DNA of 64,000 bases from Aequoribacter fuscus (GTDB taxonomy: Bacteria; Pseudomonadota; Gammaproteobacteria; Pseudomonadales; Halieaceae), in contig NZ_CP036423.1 in NCBI RefSeq assembly GCF_009910365.1, positions 1,736,001 through 1,800,000 on the forward strand. The letters run 5' to 3'. The position numbers were made by a program, and so were the translations under genes. The notes under the pieces were generated by a model. It was not told the origin of the DNA, made no database searches, and saw only the letters and a program-made list of their open reading frames with translations. This document shows positions 1 through 9,769 of this stretch, in pieces (position 1 is the first letter of the stretch; the number at the start of each line of letters is the position of its first letter).

Positions 1-279
<279 letters not shown>

Positions 280-283
280 CCCA

Positions 284-721
284 ATGACGCGTGTAGGATT
301 TTATGTTGTCCAATCGGACGATACCTTAGCCAGTCATCGCGTCGCAGCGGTGCTGGCTGAAAAAGCCCTGAATCGCGGGCATCGTATTTTCGTCCTGGCT
401 CGCGATGAATCTCACGCACAAGAACTGTACGATATTTTTTGGTCGTTTCGTCACGATGCGTTCTTACCGGTTAGCCTCTGGCACGAACGGGCCACCTCCG
501 CGATCGTGATTGGGCATTCGAACCCGACACCGGAGCACCATGACTGCCTGATTAATCTGTCTATGACCACCGACAACTTCGCCTCTCGGTTCCAACGTAT
601 CGTCGAAATTGTGACGCAACAAGCGCACCATTTAGAGGCCATGCGGGATGCTTGGCGTTGGTACAAACACCGAGGCTTTGCGCTAGAAAAACACGACGTA
701 GCGCTCCCAAATCACGTATAA
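284..721 (+). CDS. holC: DNA polymerase III subunit chi
   Basis: This 145-residue protein has the length and pattern of HolC, the clamp-loader accessory subunit that links the DNA polymerase III holoenzyme to single-strand-binding protein. Visible family features are the N-terminal VGFYVV strand, the [16 protein letters not shown] segment, the LYDIFWSF motif and the conserved W of the FLPVSLW segment, with an AWRWYKHRG region near the C-terminus. ATG at 284 lies 4 bases after the pepA stop and the gene sits directly before valS, the classical pepA-holC-valS order. Confidence 0.93.
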   Translation: MTRVGFYVVQSDDTLASHRVAAVLAEKALNRGHRIFVLARDESHAQELYDIFWSFRHDAFLPVSLWHERATSAIVIGHSNPTPEHHDCLINLSMTTDNFASRFQRIVEIVTQQAHHLEAMRDAWRWYKHRGFALEKHDVALPNHV

Positions 722-753
722 TCCGCCCTTTTTACGCCAAGGCCCCAAAGCAA

Positions 754-3516
754 ATGGAAAAAACGTTTCAACCCGACGCTATTGAACACAAATGGTACCA
801 AGAATGGGAGAGCCAAGGGTACTTTGCGCCAAGTGGTGAGGGCACCCCTTATAGCATTATGATTCCGCCCCCAAACGTGACGGGTAGTCTGCACATGGGA
901 CACGGATTTCAAGACACCATCATGGACGCTTTGATTCGTTACCACCGAATGCAGGGCTGCGACACATTATGGCAACCGGGAACCGATCATGCCGGTATCG
1001 CTACCCAGATGGTCGTAGAACGGCAGCTCGAGGCTCAAGGCATCAAACGGCATGACATAGGCCGCGATGCATTTGTCGACAAAGTGTGGGAGTGGAAAGC
1101 GCAGTCAGGTGGAACCATCACGTCACAGCTACGACGTCTCGGTGCCTCACTCGATTGGTCTCGAGAGCGCTTTACTATGGATCCTGGACTGTCTGATGCC
1201 GTTCAAAAGGTCTTTATCGATTTATACAACGAAGGGCTGATATACCGCGGGCAACGCCTTGTTAACTGGGATCCAAAGCTGCACACGGCTGTCTCAGATC
1301 TCGAGGTATTAAACGAGGAAGAGCAAGGCTCTTTGTGGCATTTTCGCTATCCAATTAGCGGCACCAACGACTTCTTGGTGGTTGCAACGACACGGCCAGA
1401 AACGATGCTCGGCGATACGGCCGTCGCCGTGAACCCCAACGATGAGCGCTATCGTCACCTCGTGGGTCAAACCATCGACTTACCCTTGTGCGACCGCAGC
1501 ATCCCTATCATTGCAGACGACTACGTTGATCAAGAGTTTGGAACGGGTTGCGTTAAAATTACGCCAGCACATGACTTCAACGACTATGAAGTGGGCAAAC
1601 GCCACAACCTCCCCATCATCAATGTCTTTACCGATAACGCGGCCATAAACAGCTCGGCGCCCAATTGCTACCAGGGGCTGGATCGCTTTGACGCCAGAGC
1701 GCGCATCGTTGCCGATCTTGAGGCTCTGGGGCTGGTAGAAAAAATAGAACCACACACCCTAAAAGTGCCGCGCGGCGATCGCTCTGGCGTTGTCATCGAA
1801 CCCTATCTGACGGATCAGTGGTACGTCGATGCCAAAAAACTGGCGATCCCCGCAATAGCAGCGGTAGAAAACGGCGACATTGAGTTCGTACCAAAGCAAT
1901 GGGAAAACACCTATTTCGCATGGATGCGTGACATTCAGGATTGGTGCATCAGTCGCCAACTCTGGTGGGGTCACCGCATTCCCGCGTGGTACGATCAAGG
2001 CGGCAAGGTCTATGTTGGCAGCACTGAAGCCGCTGTACGAGCCCAACATCAACTCGATGACTCAGTCGTGTTGCGTCAAGACGACGATGTATTGGATACG
2101 TGGTTTAGCTCCGCCTTGTGGACATTTTCAACGCTTGGATGGCCATCAGAAACTGCCGAACTGCAGCGCTATCACCCGACATCTGTGCTGGTAACCGGAT
2201 TTGATATCATTTTCTTCTGGGTCGCCCGCATGATCATGATGACGCTGCATTTTAAACGTGAGGTCCCCTTCAAAACCGTGTACGTACACGGCCTGGTCCG
2301 CGATGCCGAAGGGCAAAAAATGTCGAAATCTAAGGGGAATGTGCTGGACCCTATCGATCTTATCGATGGCATCGATTTGGAATCGCTTGTGTCGAAGCGC
2401 ACAGCGGGCATGATGCAGCCGCAAAAAGCAAAAGCCATTGAAAAAGCGACGCGCAAACATTTTCCAGACGGCATCCCCTCTTACGGTACCGACGCGCTGC
2501 GCTATACCTTTTACTCACTAGCATCCACCGGACGAGACATCCGTTTCGATCTGGGCCGCATCGAAGGCTATCGAAATTTTTGCAACAAAATTTGGAATGC
2601 TTCGCGCTATGTCATGACACAATGCGAGAACGTCGATCTAAACGGCGCCAGGGAACTCGGTGATGCGGAGCGTTGGATCCAAGGGCGTTTGCATCAAACC
2701 TTAAAACACCTTGAGAACTCAATGGCACACTACCGCTTTGACCACGCCTCCCAGAGCCTGTACGAGTTTTTCTGGAATGATTACTGCGATTGGTACCTCG
2801 AATTTAGCAAACCTGTATTATGGGACGACAATGCCTCTGGGGCGCGCAAACGGGGTACCTATCACACCCTAGTGTCGGTGTTAGAGGCCGCACTACGAAT
2901 GCTACACCCCTTTATGCCGTTCATTACTGAAGAAATCTGGCAACGCGCGGCGCCCTTGCTTGGAGAACACAAAACTTCAATTATGCTCGCCTCGTACCCA
3001 CAGATCACTGATTTCGAGGCAGCAGCCCCCGCTGTCAACGAATCTATCGAGTGTGTCCAAGCGCTGATCGGAGCCACTCGAACCCTACGAAGCGACATGA
3101 ATTTGAGTCCAGGGCAAGCACTCCCCGCAGTGCTGTTCAGCGAGCAACCCAGCACCGTTCAGGCAGTTCGAGCTAACGAGAGTTTGCTGATCAAACTCGC
3201 CAAATTGGACAGCATTTCGTGGGCCGAATCAAAGTCTGATATTCCAGCAAGTGCATCGCTGATCGCCGGCGACATCGAGCTTTGCATACCGCTGGCGGGA
3301 CTCATCGATGTGGAGCAAGAAGTCGCGCGCATTGGCAAACGAATAGAACAGTTAACCAAAGAGATCGCTCGAATCGACGGCAAACTCGGAAATCCAAATT
3401 TCGCAGACAAAGCGCCAGCGGACGTGGTTACCAAAGAAAAAGAGAAGCTCAGTGCCTATCAAACCGAACTTGGCAAGATGCAAGAGCAGCTCGAAAGCGT
3501 TAAGGCCTTGAAATAA
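754..3516 (+). CDS. valS: Valine--tRNA ligase
   Basis: The 920-residue product charges tRNA-Val with valine in the cytoplasm. It has the class I synthetase HIGH-type signature in the form [11 protein letters not shown] near residue 50 and the KMSKSKGN signature near residue 525. The editing (CP1) domain with [13 protein letters not shown] lies between them. The C-terminal ~65 residues form the charged coiled-coil arm typical of ValRS ([11 protein letters not shown]...). I chose ATG 754, which starts [15 protein letters not shown], because the open frame upstream (from 652) overlaps holC and has no family similarity. It is slightly shorter than the ~950 residues of E. coli ValRS. Confidence 0.97.
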   Translation: MEKTFQPDAIEHKWYQEWESQGYFAPSGEGTPYSIMIPPPNVTGSLHMGHGFQDTIMDALIRYHRMQGCDTLWQPGTDHAGIATQMVVERQLEAQGIKRHDIGRDAFVDKVWEWKAQSGGTITSQLRRLGASLDWSRERFTMDPGLSDAVQKVFIDLYNEGLIYRGQRLVNWDPKLHTAVSDLEVLNEEEQGSLWHFRYPISGTNDFLVVATTRPETMLGDTAVAVNPNDERYRHLVGQTIDLPLCDRSIPIIADDYVDQEFGTGCVKITPAHDFNDYEVGKRHNLPIINVFTDNAAINSSAPNCYQGLDRFDARARIVADLEALGLVEKIEPHTLKVPRGDRSGVVIEPYLTDQWYVDAKKLAIPAIAAVENGDIEFVPKQWENTYFAWMRDIQDWCISRQLWWGHRIPAWYDQGGKVYVGSTEAAVRAQHQLDDSVVLRQDDDVLDTWFSSALWTFSTLGWPSETAELQRYHPTSVLVTGFDIIFFWVARMIMMTLHFKREVPFKTVYVHGLVRDAEGQKMSKSKGNVLDPIDLIDGIDLESLVSKRTAGMMQPQKAKAIEKATRKHFPDGIPSYGTDALRYTFYSLASTGRDIRFDLGRIEGYRNFCNKIWNASRYVMTQCENVDLNGARELGDAERWIQGRLHQTLKHLENSMAHYRFDHASQSLYEFFWNDYCDWYLEFSKPVLWDDNASGARKRGTYHTLVSVLEAALRMLHPFMPFITEEIWQRAAPLLGEHKTSIMLASYPQITDFEAAAPAVNESIECVQALIGATRTLRSDMNLSPGQALPAVLFSEQPSTVQAVRANESLLIKLAKLDSISWAESKSDIPASASLIAGDIELCIPLAGLIDVEQEVARIGKRIEQLTKEIARIDGKLGNPNFADKAPADVVTKEKEKLSAYQTELGKMQEQLESVKALK

Positions 3517-3572
3517 GACTCAGAAAACGCTAAGTTTCGGCTTAATAACAATAAAAGCACCGAAGGTACCCT

Positions 3573-3785
3573 ATGTCTGATCGTGTCAGTGGAAAAGTTA
3601 AGTGGTTCAACAACGCTAAAGGCTACGGCTTTATTGAGCGTGAAAACGAAAGCGATGACGTGTTTGTACATTTCCGATCCATCCAAGGAGAGGGCTTTCG
3701 CACTCTCAATGAAGGACAAGCCGTCGAGTTCACGCTGACGACAGGCCCAAAAGGGCTGCAAGCCGAAGACGTGCTGGCTAAATAG
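3573..3785 (+). CDS. Cold-shock protein, CspA family
   Basis: This 70-residue protein is a single cold-shock domain. Both nucleic-acid-binding motifs are present: RNP1 as KGYGFIE (residues 15-21) and RNP2 as DVFVHF (residues 29-34), preceded by the KWFNNAKG segment. CspA-family proteins bind single-stranded RNA or DNA and melt RNA structure. ATG 3573 lies 56 bases after valS. A paralogous cold-shock domain gene follows 35 bases downstream, suggesting a local duplication and a shared transcript. Whether it is cold-induced cannot be told from sequence. Confidence 0.93.
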   Translation: MSDRVSGKVKWFNNAKGYGFIERENESDDVFVHFRSIQGEGFRTLNEGQAVEFTLTTGPKGLQAEDVLAK

Positions 3786-3820
3786 CTCGACAACATCTAG
3801 ACAATCATTAAGGATTCAAT

Positions 3821-4225
3821 ATGAACCTCATTAGCGCCGCGACTTCTTTGGTTGCGGGCACCTTAGTTGCGGGGCTTGCCAGCCAAGCGCTGGGTGAAGT
3901 CCCATACGCGCCCTGGTCTATTTCGGCACTCGCGTCAGCCGTTGCTTTGACCGTAGCGAGCTTCATGCTGCGCTCCCCTTCTTCATCGTCTAATACAAGC
4001 GTCCCGAGCAGCAACGAAGGTCCTCGTGAGACAGGCACCGTTAAATGGTTCAATGCCACCAAGGGGTTTGGTTTTATTGTCTGCGACAGCGGCGACGAGA
4101 TCTTCGTCCACTTTCGTGCGCTTCGAAACGGCGGCCGCCGAAGCCTGAAAGACGGTCTTCCTGTTAGTTTCGTGATTACCAGTGGAGATCGCGGCCCGCA
4201 AGCGAGCGACGTGGAAATCTTGTAG
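3821..4225 (+). CDS. Membrane-anchored cold-shock-domain protein
   Basis: The 134-residue product has two hydrophobic segments (about residues 3-24 and 32-50), a Ser/Asn-rich linker (51-67) and a full C-terminal cold-shock domain (about 68-134). That domain keeps KWFNATKGFGFI (RNP1) and EIFVHF (RNP2). The layout would hold an RNA-binding domain at the inner membrane; which face it occupies is inferred from the domain's nature, not shown. The upstream sequence AAGGATTCAAT gives a good ribosome-binding site. It sits right after a soluble Csp paralogue. Similar TM-plus-CSD proteins occur in other gammaproteobacteria, but their function is unknown to me. Confidence 0.85.
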   Translation: MNLISAATSLVAGTLVAGLASQALGEVPYAPWSISALASAVALTVASFMLRSPSSSSNTSVPSSNEGPRETGTVKWFNATKGFGFIVCDSGDEIFVHFRALRNGGRRSLKDGLPVSFVITSGDRGPQASDVEIL

Positions 4226-4392
4226 GACGAGCCTAGATCACAGCCGACTCGGCCGCTCGCGACATACCACAGCGCAAAATCTCCCCGCTCGGCGTGAACA
4301 AATCACCCAGAGAAAGCGTTTAGCCCTTGGCTTTCGATTCCGTAACAGGGACAATGCGCGCCGTGAATTCCAACGGGCATCCGGGCTGACCA

Positions 4393-5211
4393 ATGAAAAT
4401 TTTTGATCCCGACATTGTGACGCTACTGCCGTCGTTCAAAACGGCGCTCATCGAAACGCATTGTCATCTCGATTACCTCAACGATAATGATTTAGATCGC
4501 GCGCTTGATCTGGCCCGCTCAGTCGGCATAGATCGAGTCATTACGATAGCCGTGTCACCAGAGAATCTTGATACTGTTCTTGAAATTGCGAACAGTCGTG
4601 AACAAGTGTGGACGACGCAAGGGATTCATCCGCACGAGTCGAATGCCTACAGCGATAGCGTACACAGCAAAATTGAAGAACAATGCCAGCACAGTAAGGT
4701 TGTCGCCATCGGTGAAATTGGACTCGATTACTACTACGACCACAGTGATCGGCAAGCGCAAATCATCGCCTTCGAGCGCCAACTCGACATCGCCATATCG
4801 CGGGATTTACCTGTCGTCATACACTCGCGTGACGCGGATGAGGATATGCTAGCGATACTCCGAGAACGAGCACCAAACCTCTCGCAGAAAGGTGTAATAC
4901 ACAGCTTCACATCGGGGCAAGCGCTGGCCGAAGCAGCGCTTGAGCTGGGTTTTTATCTGGGTTTCAATGGCATCACGACGTTCAAAAATGCGCATAACGT
5001 CCGCGCCATTGTCGAACTCACGCCGGTCGAACGCATCGTGCTTGAAACCGATTCCCCCTATTTGACACCGGTGCCCTATCGCGGAAAGCCCAACGCACCC
5101 CATTTGCTTGGACTGATTGCTACACAGATCGCAGAGATTAAAGATCTACCTGTCGAGACCTGTTTGCAAACAGTGCGAGCTAACAGCCTACGTTTGTTTT
5201 GGAATCAATAG
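4393..5211 (+). CDS. tatD: TatD family metal-dependent hydrolase (putative deoxyribonuclease)
   Basis: This 272-residue TIM-barrel hydrolase carries the TatD metal-site set in order: ETHCHLD near residue 22, GEIGLDYYYD near residue 108, VVIHSRDAD, GVIHSF, and LETDSPYL near residue 219. TatD-family enzymes are Mg-dependent nucleases linked to DNA repair and quality control. The N-terminus has about 20 residues before the usual start near LIETHCHLD, and no strong ribosome-binding site precedes ATG 4393, so the true start could be slightly downstream. Its stop is 6 bases before rapA. Assignment to the TatD family is firm; assignment to the specific TatD/YcfH/YjjV subgroup is not. Confidence 0.88.
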   Translation: MKIFDPDIVTLLPSFKTALIETHCHLDYLNDNDLDRALDLARSVGIDRVITIAVSPENLDTVLEIANSREQVWTTQGIHPHESNAYSDSVHSKIEEQCQHSKVVAIGEIGLDYYYDHSDRQAQIIAFERQLDIAISRDLPVVIHSRDADEDMLAILRERAPNLSQKGVIHSFTSGQALAEAALELGFYLGFNGITTFKNAHNVRAIVELTPVERIVLETDSPYLTPVPYRGKPNAPHLLGLIATQIAEIKDLPVETCLQTVRANSLRLFWNQ

Positions 5212-5217
5212 CCCCTC

Positions 5218-7956
5218 ATGTATACCGTTGGACAACGATATCTTTCACAACTTGATCCACAGCTGGGTTTGGGCATTGTCGTCGAAACGCAGGCCCGCAG
5301 AGTTACTGTCGCGTTTCCCGCGGTCGACGAAGAGCGGACCTATGCCACCGCCAATGCCCCGCTGAGCCGACTACTCTTTAGGATCGGAGACAAAGTTCGT
5401 CTTGCCGACAACCAAGTCTACGCCGTGATCAAGGTCACAGAAACCGCGGGCGTCGCGGTCTATACGGTATCCACCACCGAAGGCCATGAGATCGAAGTAA
5501 GCGAAGTTGCCTTGGCAGCTGAACTTGAACTGAATCAACCACAGCAACGTTTATTAACCGGGCAAATTGACAGCGCGACGCTGTTTGAGACGCGCTACAA
5601 AGCCGTGCAACATCTGCACCAGTTAGATCAAACCGAGGTACGGGGACTGTTAGCGCCACGAACATTGTTGTTACCCCACCAGGTGTACTTGGCTCAACAA
5701 GTTGGCACTCGCCATGCACCCCGAGTGATGCTCGCGGATGAAGTGGGTCTGGGTAAAACGATTGAAGCCGGTATGATCATTCATCAACAGCTGCACACCC
5801 ACCGCGCCAAGCGTGTTTTAGTGCTAACACCAGAACCACTCATGGCGCAGTGGCTGGTGGAATTGCGACGAAAATTCAACCTTCGGTTCGACCTTCTGAA
5901 TCAGGAGCGCATGGATACCGACGACAACCCCTTTGAAGAAGCTCAATGGGTCATCTCTTGCTTAGACCTGGTCGCGAAGCAAGAGCGTTTATCCGAGCAG
6001 ATGGTGTCAGAGGTCTGGGACCTAGTAGTGATCGATGAGGCGCACCAGCTTGAACATGCAGACCCGGTGCTCAAGCAGTGCGTAAACCTGCTTTGTGCCC
6101 GCGCCCGCGGTTTACTTTTGCTGACAGCGACACCGGAGCAGCTCGGCCAAGAAGCACATTTCGAACGCCTGCATCTTCTGGATCCACAGCGGTTTGCGAG
6201 CTTCAGTGACTATCAAACGAGTGAGGCTCAGTATCAACGCATTGATCAAGCGATTCAATCCATTGAAGCTGGTACAGGTGCGGATCTTCCCTTCCCGGTT
6301 CACGGTAGCTCGACGGACGCGCAGGTTCGATATCTACTGGATTTTTATGGCACGGGGCGTTGTCTCTACCGAAATACTCGTGCCTCGGTGGCGGGTCTGC
6401 CCGCGCGCGCCTTACATCCCCACCCTCTGGAAAGCGCACCAAATGGCACAGCTGCCGATGACCTAATGCAGCAACTGTACCCCGAGCGCTATGAAACCGA
6501 CGATAACTGGGTGCAAGCACACCCTAAAGTAACGTGGCTGGTGCAGTTTCTTAAGGCAAACAAGGCCGAAAAAGTCCTGGTCATTTGCGGTAATGCCTCG
6601 GTAGCCACAGCGCTAGAGGATTATCTGCATATGCGCGCGGGAATCCGATCAGCCGCATTCTATGAGGGTCTGAGTTTGGTCGAGCGAGATCGCGCCGCTG
6701 CCTACTTTCAAGAGAGCGAGCACGGCGCACAAGTGTTAGTCTGCTCAGAAATCGGTAGCGAAGGCCGAAACTTCCAATTTTCCCAGCACCTGGTGCTGTT
6801 TGATCTACCTCTATCCCCCGACTTACTGGAGCAGCGCATTGGGCGGTTAGACCGCATCGGACAAAAGCAAACCATTCATATCCATGTTCCTTTCGTCCTC
6901 AAAAGTGCGCAAGAGCGCTTATTTAAGTGGTACGCACAAGGACTCGAGGTCTTTACCGAACATTGCGCCGGCGCACAACGCCTATACGACCAATACGCTG
7001 AAGAGCTTCGAGATTATTGCCTAGAGCAAAACAATAGCACGGACTTTATCGAACGGGTCGCTGCGGCGACGTCTCAACTTAAAGCATCGCTTGATGCCGG
7101 TCGTAACCGCCTATTAGAACGCCACTCCCTCGACTCGACAAAAGCCACGCAGTACATCGAGCAAATCAAAGCGTGGGATGATTCGACCACGCTTCGGGAG
7201 TGGCTTGAATTAGCCAGCAATGCGCTTGACCTAGATATCGACCCCCTCGATCGAGACACATGGATTTTTAAAGCTAACGAGCATACGCATGAGGCACTCA
7301 TTCCCTTCTTTCAGGACGATGCAATAACGGGCACATTCAGTCGTGAGATCGCCGCCAGCCGTGAAGATTGGGAGTTTCTGACCTGGGAACACCCTTTAGT
7401 CACAGAGACCTTAGAATTGTTCGAGACCGATACGCTCGGGAGCGGAGCACTGTCCCGCCTCCGCCTACCCAATCTACCCGAAGGTACACTGCTGCTGGAA
7501 GCAGTCGCTGTCGTTCGAGTGTTGGGGCAGTCGCGCATGGATTTGAAACGTTTTTTACCTCGCACACCCATCCGACTGCTCATCGACGCTCAAGGGCGTA
7601 ATTTGGCTGACGCCCTACCGCCTGAGAAGCTGCATCCGCGGCTTGAAAATTTACCAGCCAAAGCCGCTGGCAACGCGATAAAGCAGTTACGAGAACCGCT
7701 GTTGGAGCTGATTAGCAAAACAGAGCAGCACGCTCAAACACTCGCGCAGACCTTTATCAACAAGGCTCAGGAAGCGTTCACCGACCATATCGACGCCGAA
7801 ATTGAGCGCACCACGCTACTCAGTCTTGCCCAAGCAGATGAGCACCGCAATAACGAACTGGCGACCCTCAAACAGGAACGCGATACGGGCTATGCCGCTT
7901 TGGCGCAATCACAGGTTAGCATCCACGCTTTGCGCCTAATCGCAACCCACCATTGA
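5218..7956 (+). CDS. rapA: RNA polymerase-associated ATPase RapA (HepA)
   Basis: The 912-residue protein is a SWI2/SNF2-type ATPase that binds RNA polymerase and recycles stalled or post-termination enzyme. N-terminal Tudor-like sheets (about 1-110) precede the helicase core. Walker A is ADEVGLGKTIEAG near residue 175, the Walker B/DEAH box is VIDEAHQLEH near residue 273, and the C-terminal helicase lobe has the GSEGRNFQFSQHLVLFDLP and RLDRIGQKQ motifs near 520-565. A RapA C-terminal domain follows. It is a little shorter than the E. coli protein (968 residues). It lies 6 bases after tatD and probably shares its transcript; the next gene converges on it. Confidence 0.95.
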   Translation: MYTVGQRYLSQLDPQLGLGIVVETQARRVTVAFPAVDEERTYATANAPLSRLLFRIGDKVRLADNQVYAVIKVTETAGVAVYTVSTTEGHEIEVSEVALAAELELNQPQQRLLTGQIDSATLFETRYKAVQHLHQLDQTEVRGLLAPRTLLLPHQVYLAQQVGTRHAPRVMLADEVGLGKTIEAGMIIHQQLHTHRAKRVLVLTPEPLMAQWLVELRRKFNLRFDLLNQERMDTDDNPFEEAQWVISCLDLVAKQERLSEQMVSEVWDLVVIDEAHQLEHADPVLKQCVNLLCARARGLLLLTATPEQLGQEAHFERLHLLDPQRFASFSDYQTSEAQYQRIDQAIQSIEAGTGADLPFPVHGSSTDAQVRYLLDFYGTGRCLYRNTRASVAGLPARALHPHPLESAPNGTAADDLMQQLYPERYETDDNWVQAHPKVTWLVQFLKANKAEKVLVICGNASVATALEDYLHMRAGIRSAAFYEGLSLVERDRAAAYFQESEHGAQVLVCSEIGSEGRNFQFSQHLVLFDLPLSPDLLEQRIGRLDRIGQKQTIHIHVPFVLKSAQERLFKWYAQGLEVFTEHCAGAQRLYDQYAEELRDYCLEQNNSTDFIERVAAATSQLKASLDAGRNRLLERHSLDSTKATQYIEQIKAWDDSTTLREWLELASNALDLDIDPLDRDTWIFKANEHTHEALIPFFQDDAITGTFSREIAASREDWEFLTWEHPLVTETLELFETDTLGSGALSRLRLPNLPEGTLLLEAVAVVRVLGQSRMDLKRFLPRTPIRLLIDAQGRNLADALPPEKLHPRLENLPAKAAGNAIKQLREPLLELISKTEQHAQTLAQTFINKAQEAFTDHIDAEIERTTLLSLAQADEHRNNELATLKQERDTGYAALAQSQVSIHALRLIATHH

Positions 7957-7960
7957 GCCT

Positions 7961-9769
7961 CTAGCGATACCAAATGGGCGACGAGTAGGCCCGCTCTTGA
8001 ATCGCATCGGGGTGACCGGTACTGAGAACTTGAAGCGCTCGGGCATCTAGGTTCGAATGCCTCTGCGTGGGCACTTGTAGCACCCGAACATAGTAAAAGC
8101 TGGTCTGCGATTCATCAAAATCAGGATCCTGCCATAAGGTATTTAGGTAGGGCGCACCGCTGGGGGCTTCACTCACAAGTGCATCGTAAACCTGTTCATG
8201 AGTTTTACCCTGAGTATCGATCCAGCCCTTCACCACTTGTAAACGCTGCAGCCCTGCATCTTTTGGATCTTGACTTGCAAAGATCGCCAAGCGGAAGCGG
8301 CTTCTACCGTCTCCGGCAATAGACGCACCCATGGGCACACCATTAATCGCCAGTTTCGCCGTCGCATTGGCCTGACTGACATCAAGCTCAGCGTCCGCCC
8401 CCAAAGCATAAACTTGTAGGGCGATACGCGGCCCCGTCGAAGCGTAAACCTCTTTTCGTTTAAAGGCATCGATAATTGCCTCGCGGGTGTTCGACTGTGC
8501 CCAAACCGCCGCGAGACCAGCTGCTGACATTGACCACCCGTTAGGACCCGCGTCGTCGCCCCACAAAGATTGTTTGCGTTCTGGCACAGAATCTAAGGCC
8601 ATTTTGCCGTGAAAATTATCCTCTTCAGCTGAGGATAAACCGGTATGCGAGTCCGTCGATCCTATAAAACCGAGCCGGTAAGGATTCACACCCACCTGTG
8701 CCTCGATCGCCAATCCTCGCTTCAGAGCGCTGCGCAGATAATCACCCTCGGTCGCACGATATTCCACATCTCCAATCTTGGCCAAGTAATGTGGATATTC
8801 CTCGTAGTCTGCAAATGCATCATCGGGGCTCAGATCGGGATGAGTTTCTGAGTCGCCCTTAATCTGAGTAATCTCCGCAATAGGTTCCCAACGGGCGCGC
8901 TTTTGCGCATATTCCGCATCAATCGGCGCACCTCTTAGGGATGTCGTATCAAACATCCAACCCTTGGACAGGTTAGAGTTGTGCGGTATCGACACGAATC
9001 GAGCGCCGATCTCTCTTTCAGAAGCATCCAAAAACTGCCACAAATCTTCGGGAAAAGGTGAATCATTAAACGAAAACGGCATAATTTTTGAGGCTTGTTC
9101 GGCATTGGCATCCGATACAACAACACGGTGAAGATTGGCGCCACCCGGCGTTCCCGTCCATTCCCAGCCGATTAGCGCAGTAAACTCACCGGGTTTGTTG
9201 TAGCGGTCAGCGATCGTACTGATAGAATCCCACGCAGTGCTTCTAACCACCGGCATGTCGGGCATTAAACTTCCCGTACTGTAGCCCTTCCCCTCCATTA
9301 TCTTGGCGGCATCGCGAGCATCAGAGTGCTCAGGCAGCAGTGCGCCAAAAAACTGCAAACTGGTGTCGTTCTCGACCGAACGTCTAAGCAACCACGCCGT
9401 GATCTCAGCACCGAGCCAGTCACTCCAACCTAACTTTGCGTTGCTTCCACCCGATTCATACACGTGTTTAATCACACCCATAAACTCAGCGTGGTCACTC
9501 ACGACTAAAAAATCGAGTGGTGTGTGTATTTGAACCCGAGCTCGATGGAAGGGATGTATCACTGGCTCACCCATGGCGTAGCGGTAGGCGGTGCTTGGGT
9601 CCGCCGAGCGATTCCCATTAGTATAGGCATCGAACGAATAAGAGGTGTGAAGGTGAGTATCCCCCCACAGCAACGCCTTTGCCGATGCTGCATTTGCAAC
9701 CAAGGCAAGCGCACTGGCTAGAGTTAATCGTCTAATCGCCCGAGAAAGGCGCCCATTATCAAAAATCAT
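7961..9769 (-). CDS. DUF3604 family protein, exported
   Basis: A DUF3604-domain protein of 602 residues. The start at 9769 is preferred because GGAG lies 7 bases upstream and the ATG overlaps the upstream gene's stop as TGATG; an in-frame ATG also exists at 9784. The first ~30 residues form a signal peptide ending ANAASA. The mature part begins with GDTHLHTSYSFDA, a PHP-like metal-binding motif, and later shows VVSDHAEF, SIPHNSN and GSTDSHTG, consistent with a metal-dependent hydrolase fold. The substrate is unknown. It is the last gene of the acyl-CoA catabolic operon, so a role in processing an imported lipid-like substrate is possible but unproven. Confidence 0.85.
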   Translation of the reverse strand: MIFDNGRLSRAIRRLTLASALALVANAASAKALLWGDTHLHTSYSFDAYTNGNRSADPSTAYRYAMGEPVIHPFHRARVQIHTPLDFLVVSDHAEFMGVIKHVYESGGSNAKLGWSDWLGAEITAWLLRRSVENDTSLQFFGALLPEHSDARDAAKIMEGKGYSTGSLMPDMPVVRSTAWDSISTIADRYNKPGEFTALIGWEWTGTPGGANLHRVVVSDANAEQASKIMPFSFNDSPFPEDLWQFLDASEREIGARFVSIPHNSNLSKGWMFDTTSLRGAPIDAEYAQKRARWEPIAEITQIKGDSETHPDLSPDDAFADYEEYPHYLAKIGDVEYRATEGDYLRSALKRGLAIEAQVGVNPYRLGFIGSTDSHTGLSSAEEDNFHGKMALDSVPERKQSLWGDDAGPNGWSMSAAGLAAVWAQSNTREAIIDAFKRKEVYASTGPRIALQVYALGADAELDVSQANATAKLAINGVPMGASIAGDGRSRFRLAIFASQDPKDAGLQRLQVVKGWIDTQGKTHEQVYDALVSEAPSGAPYLNTLWQDPDFDESQTSFYYVRVLQVPTQRHSNLDARALQVLSTGHPDAIQERAYSSPIWYR

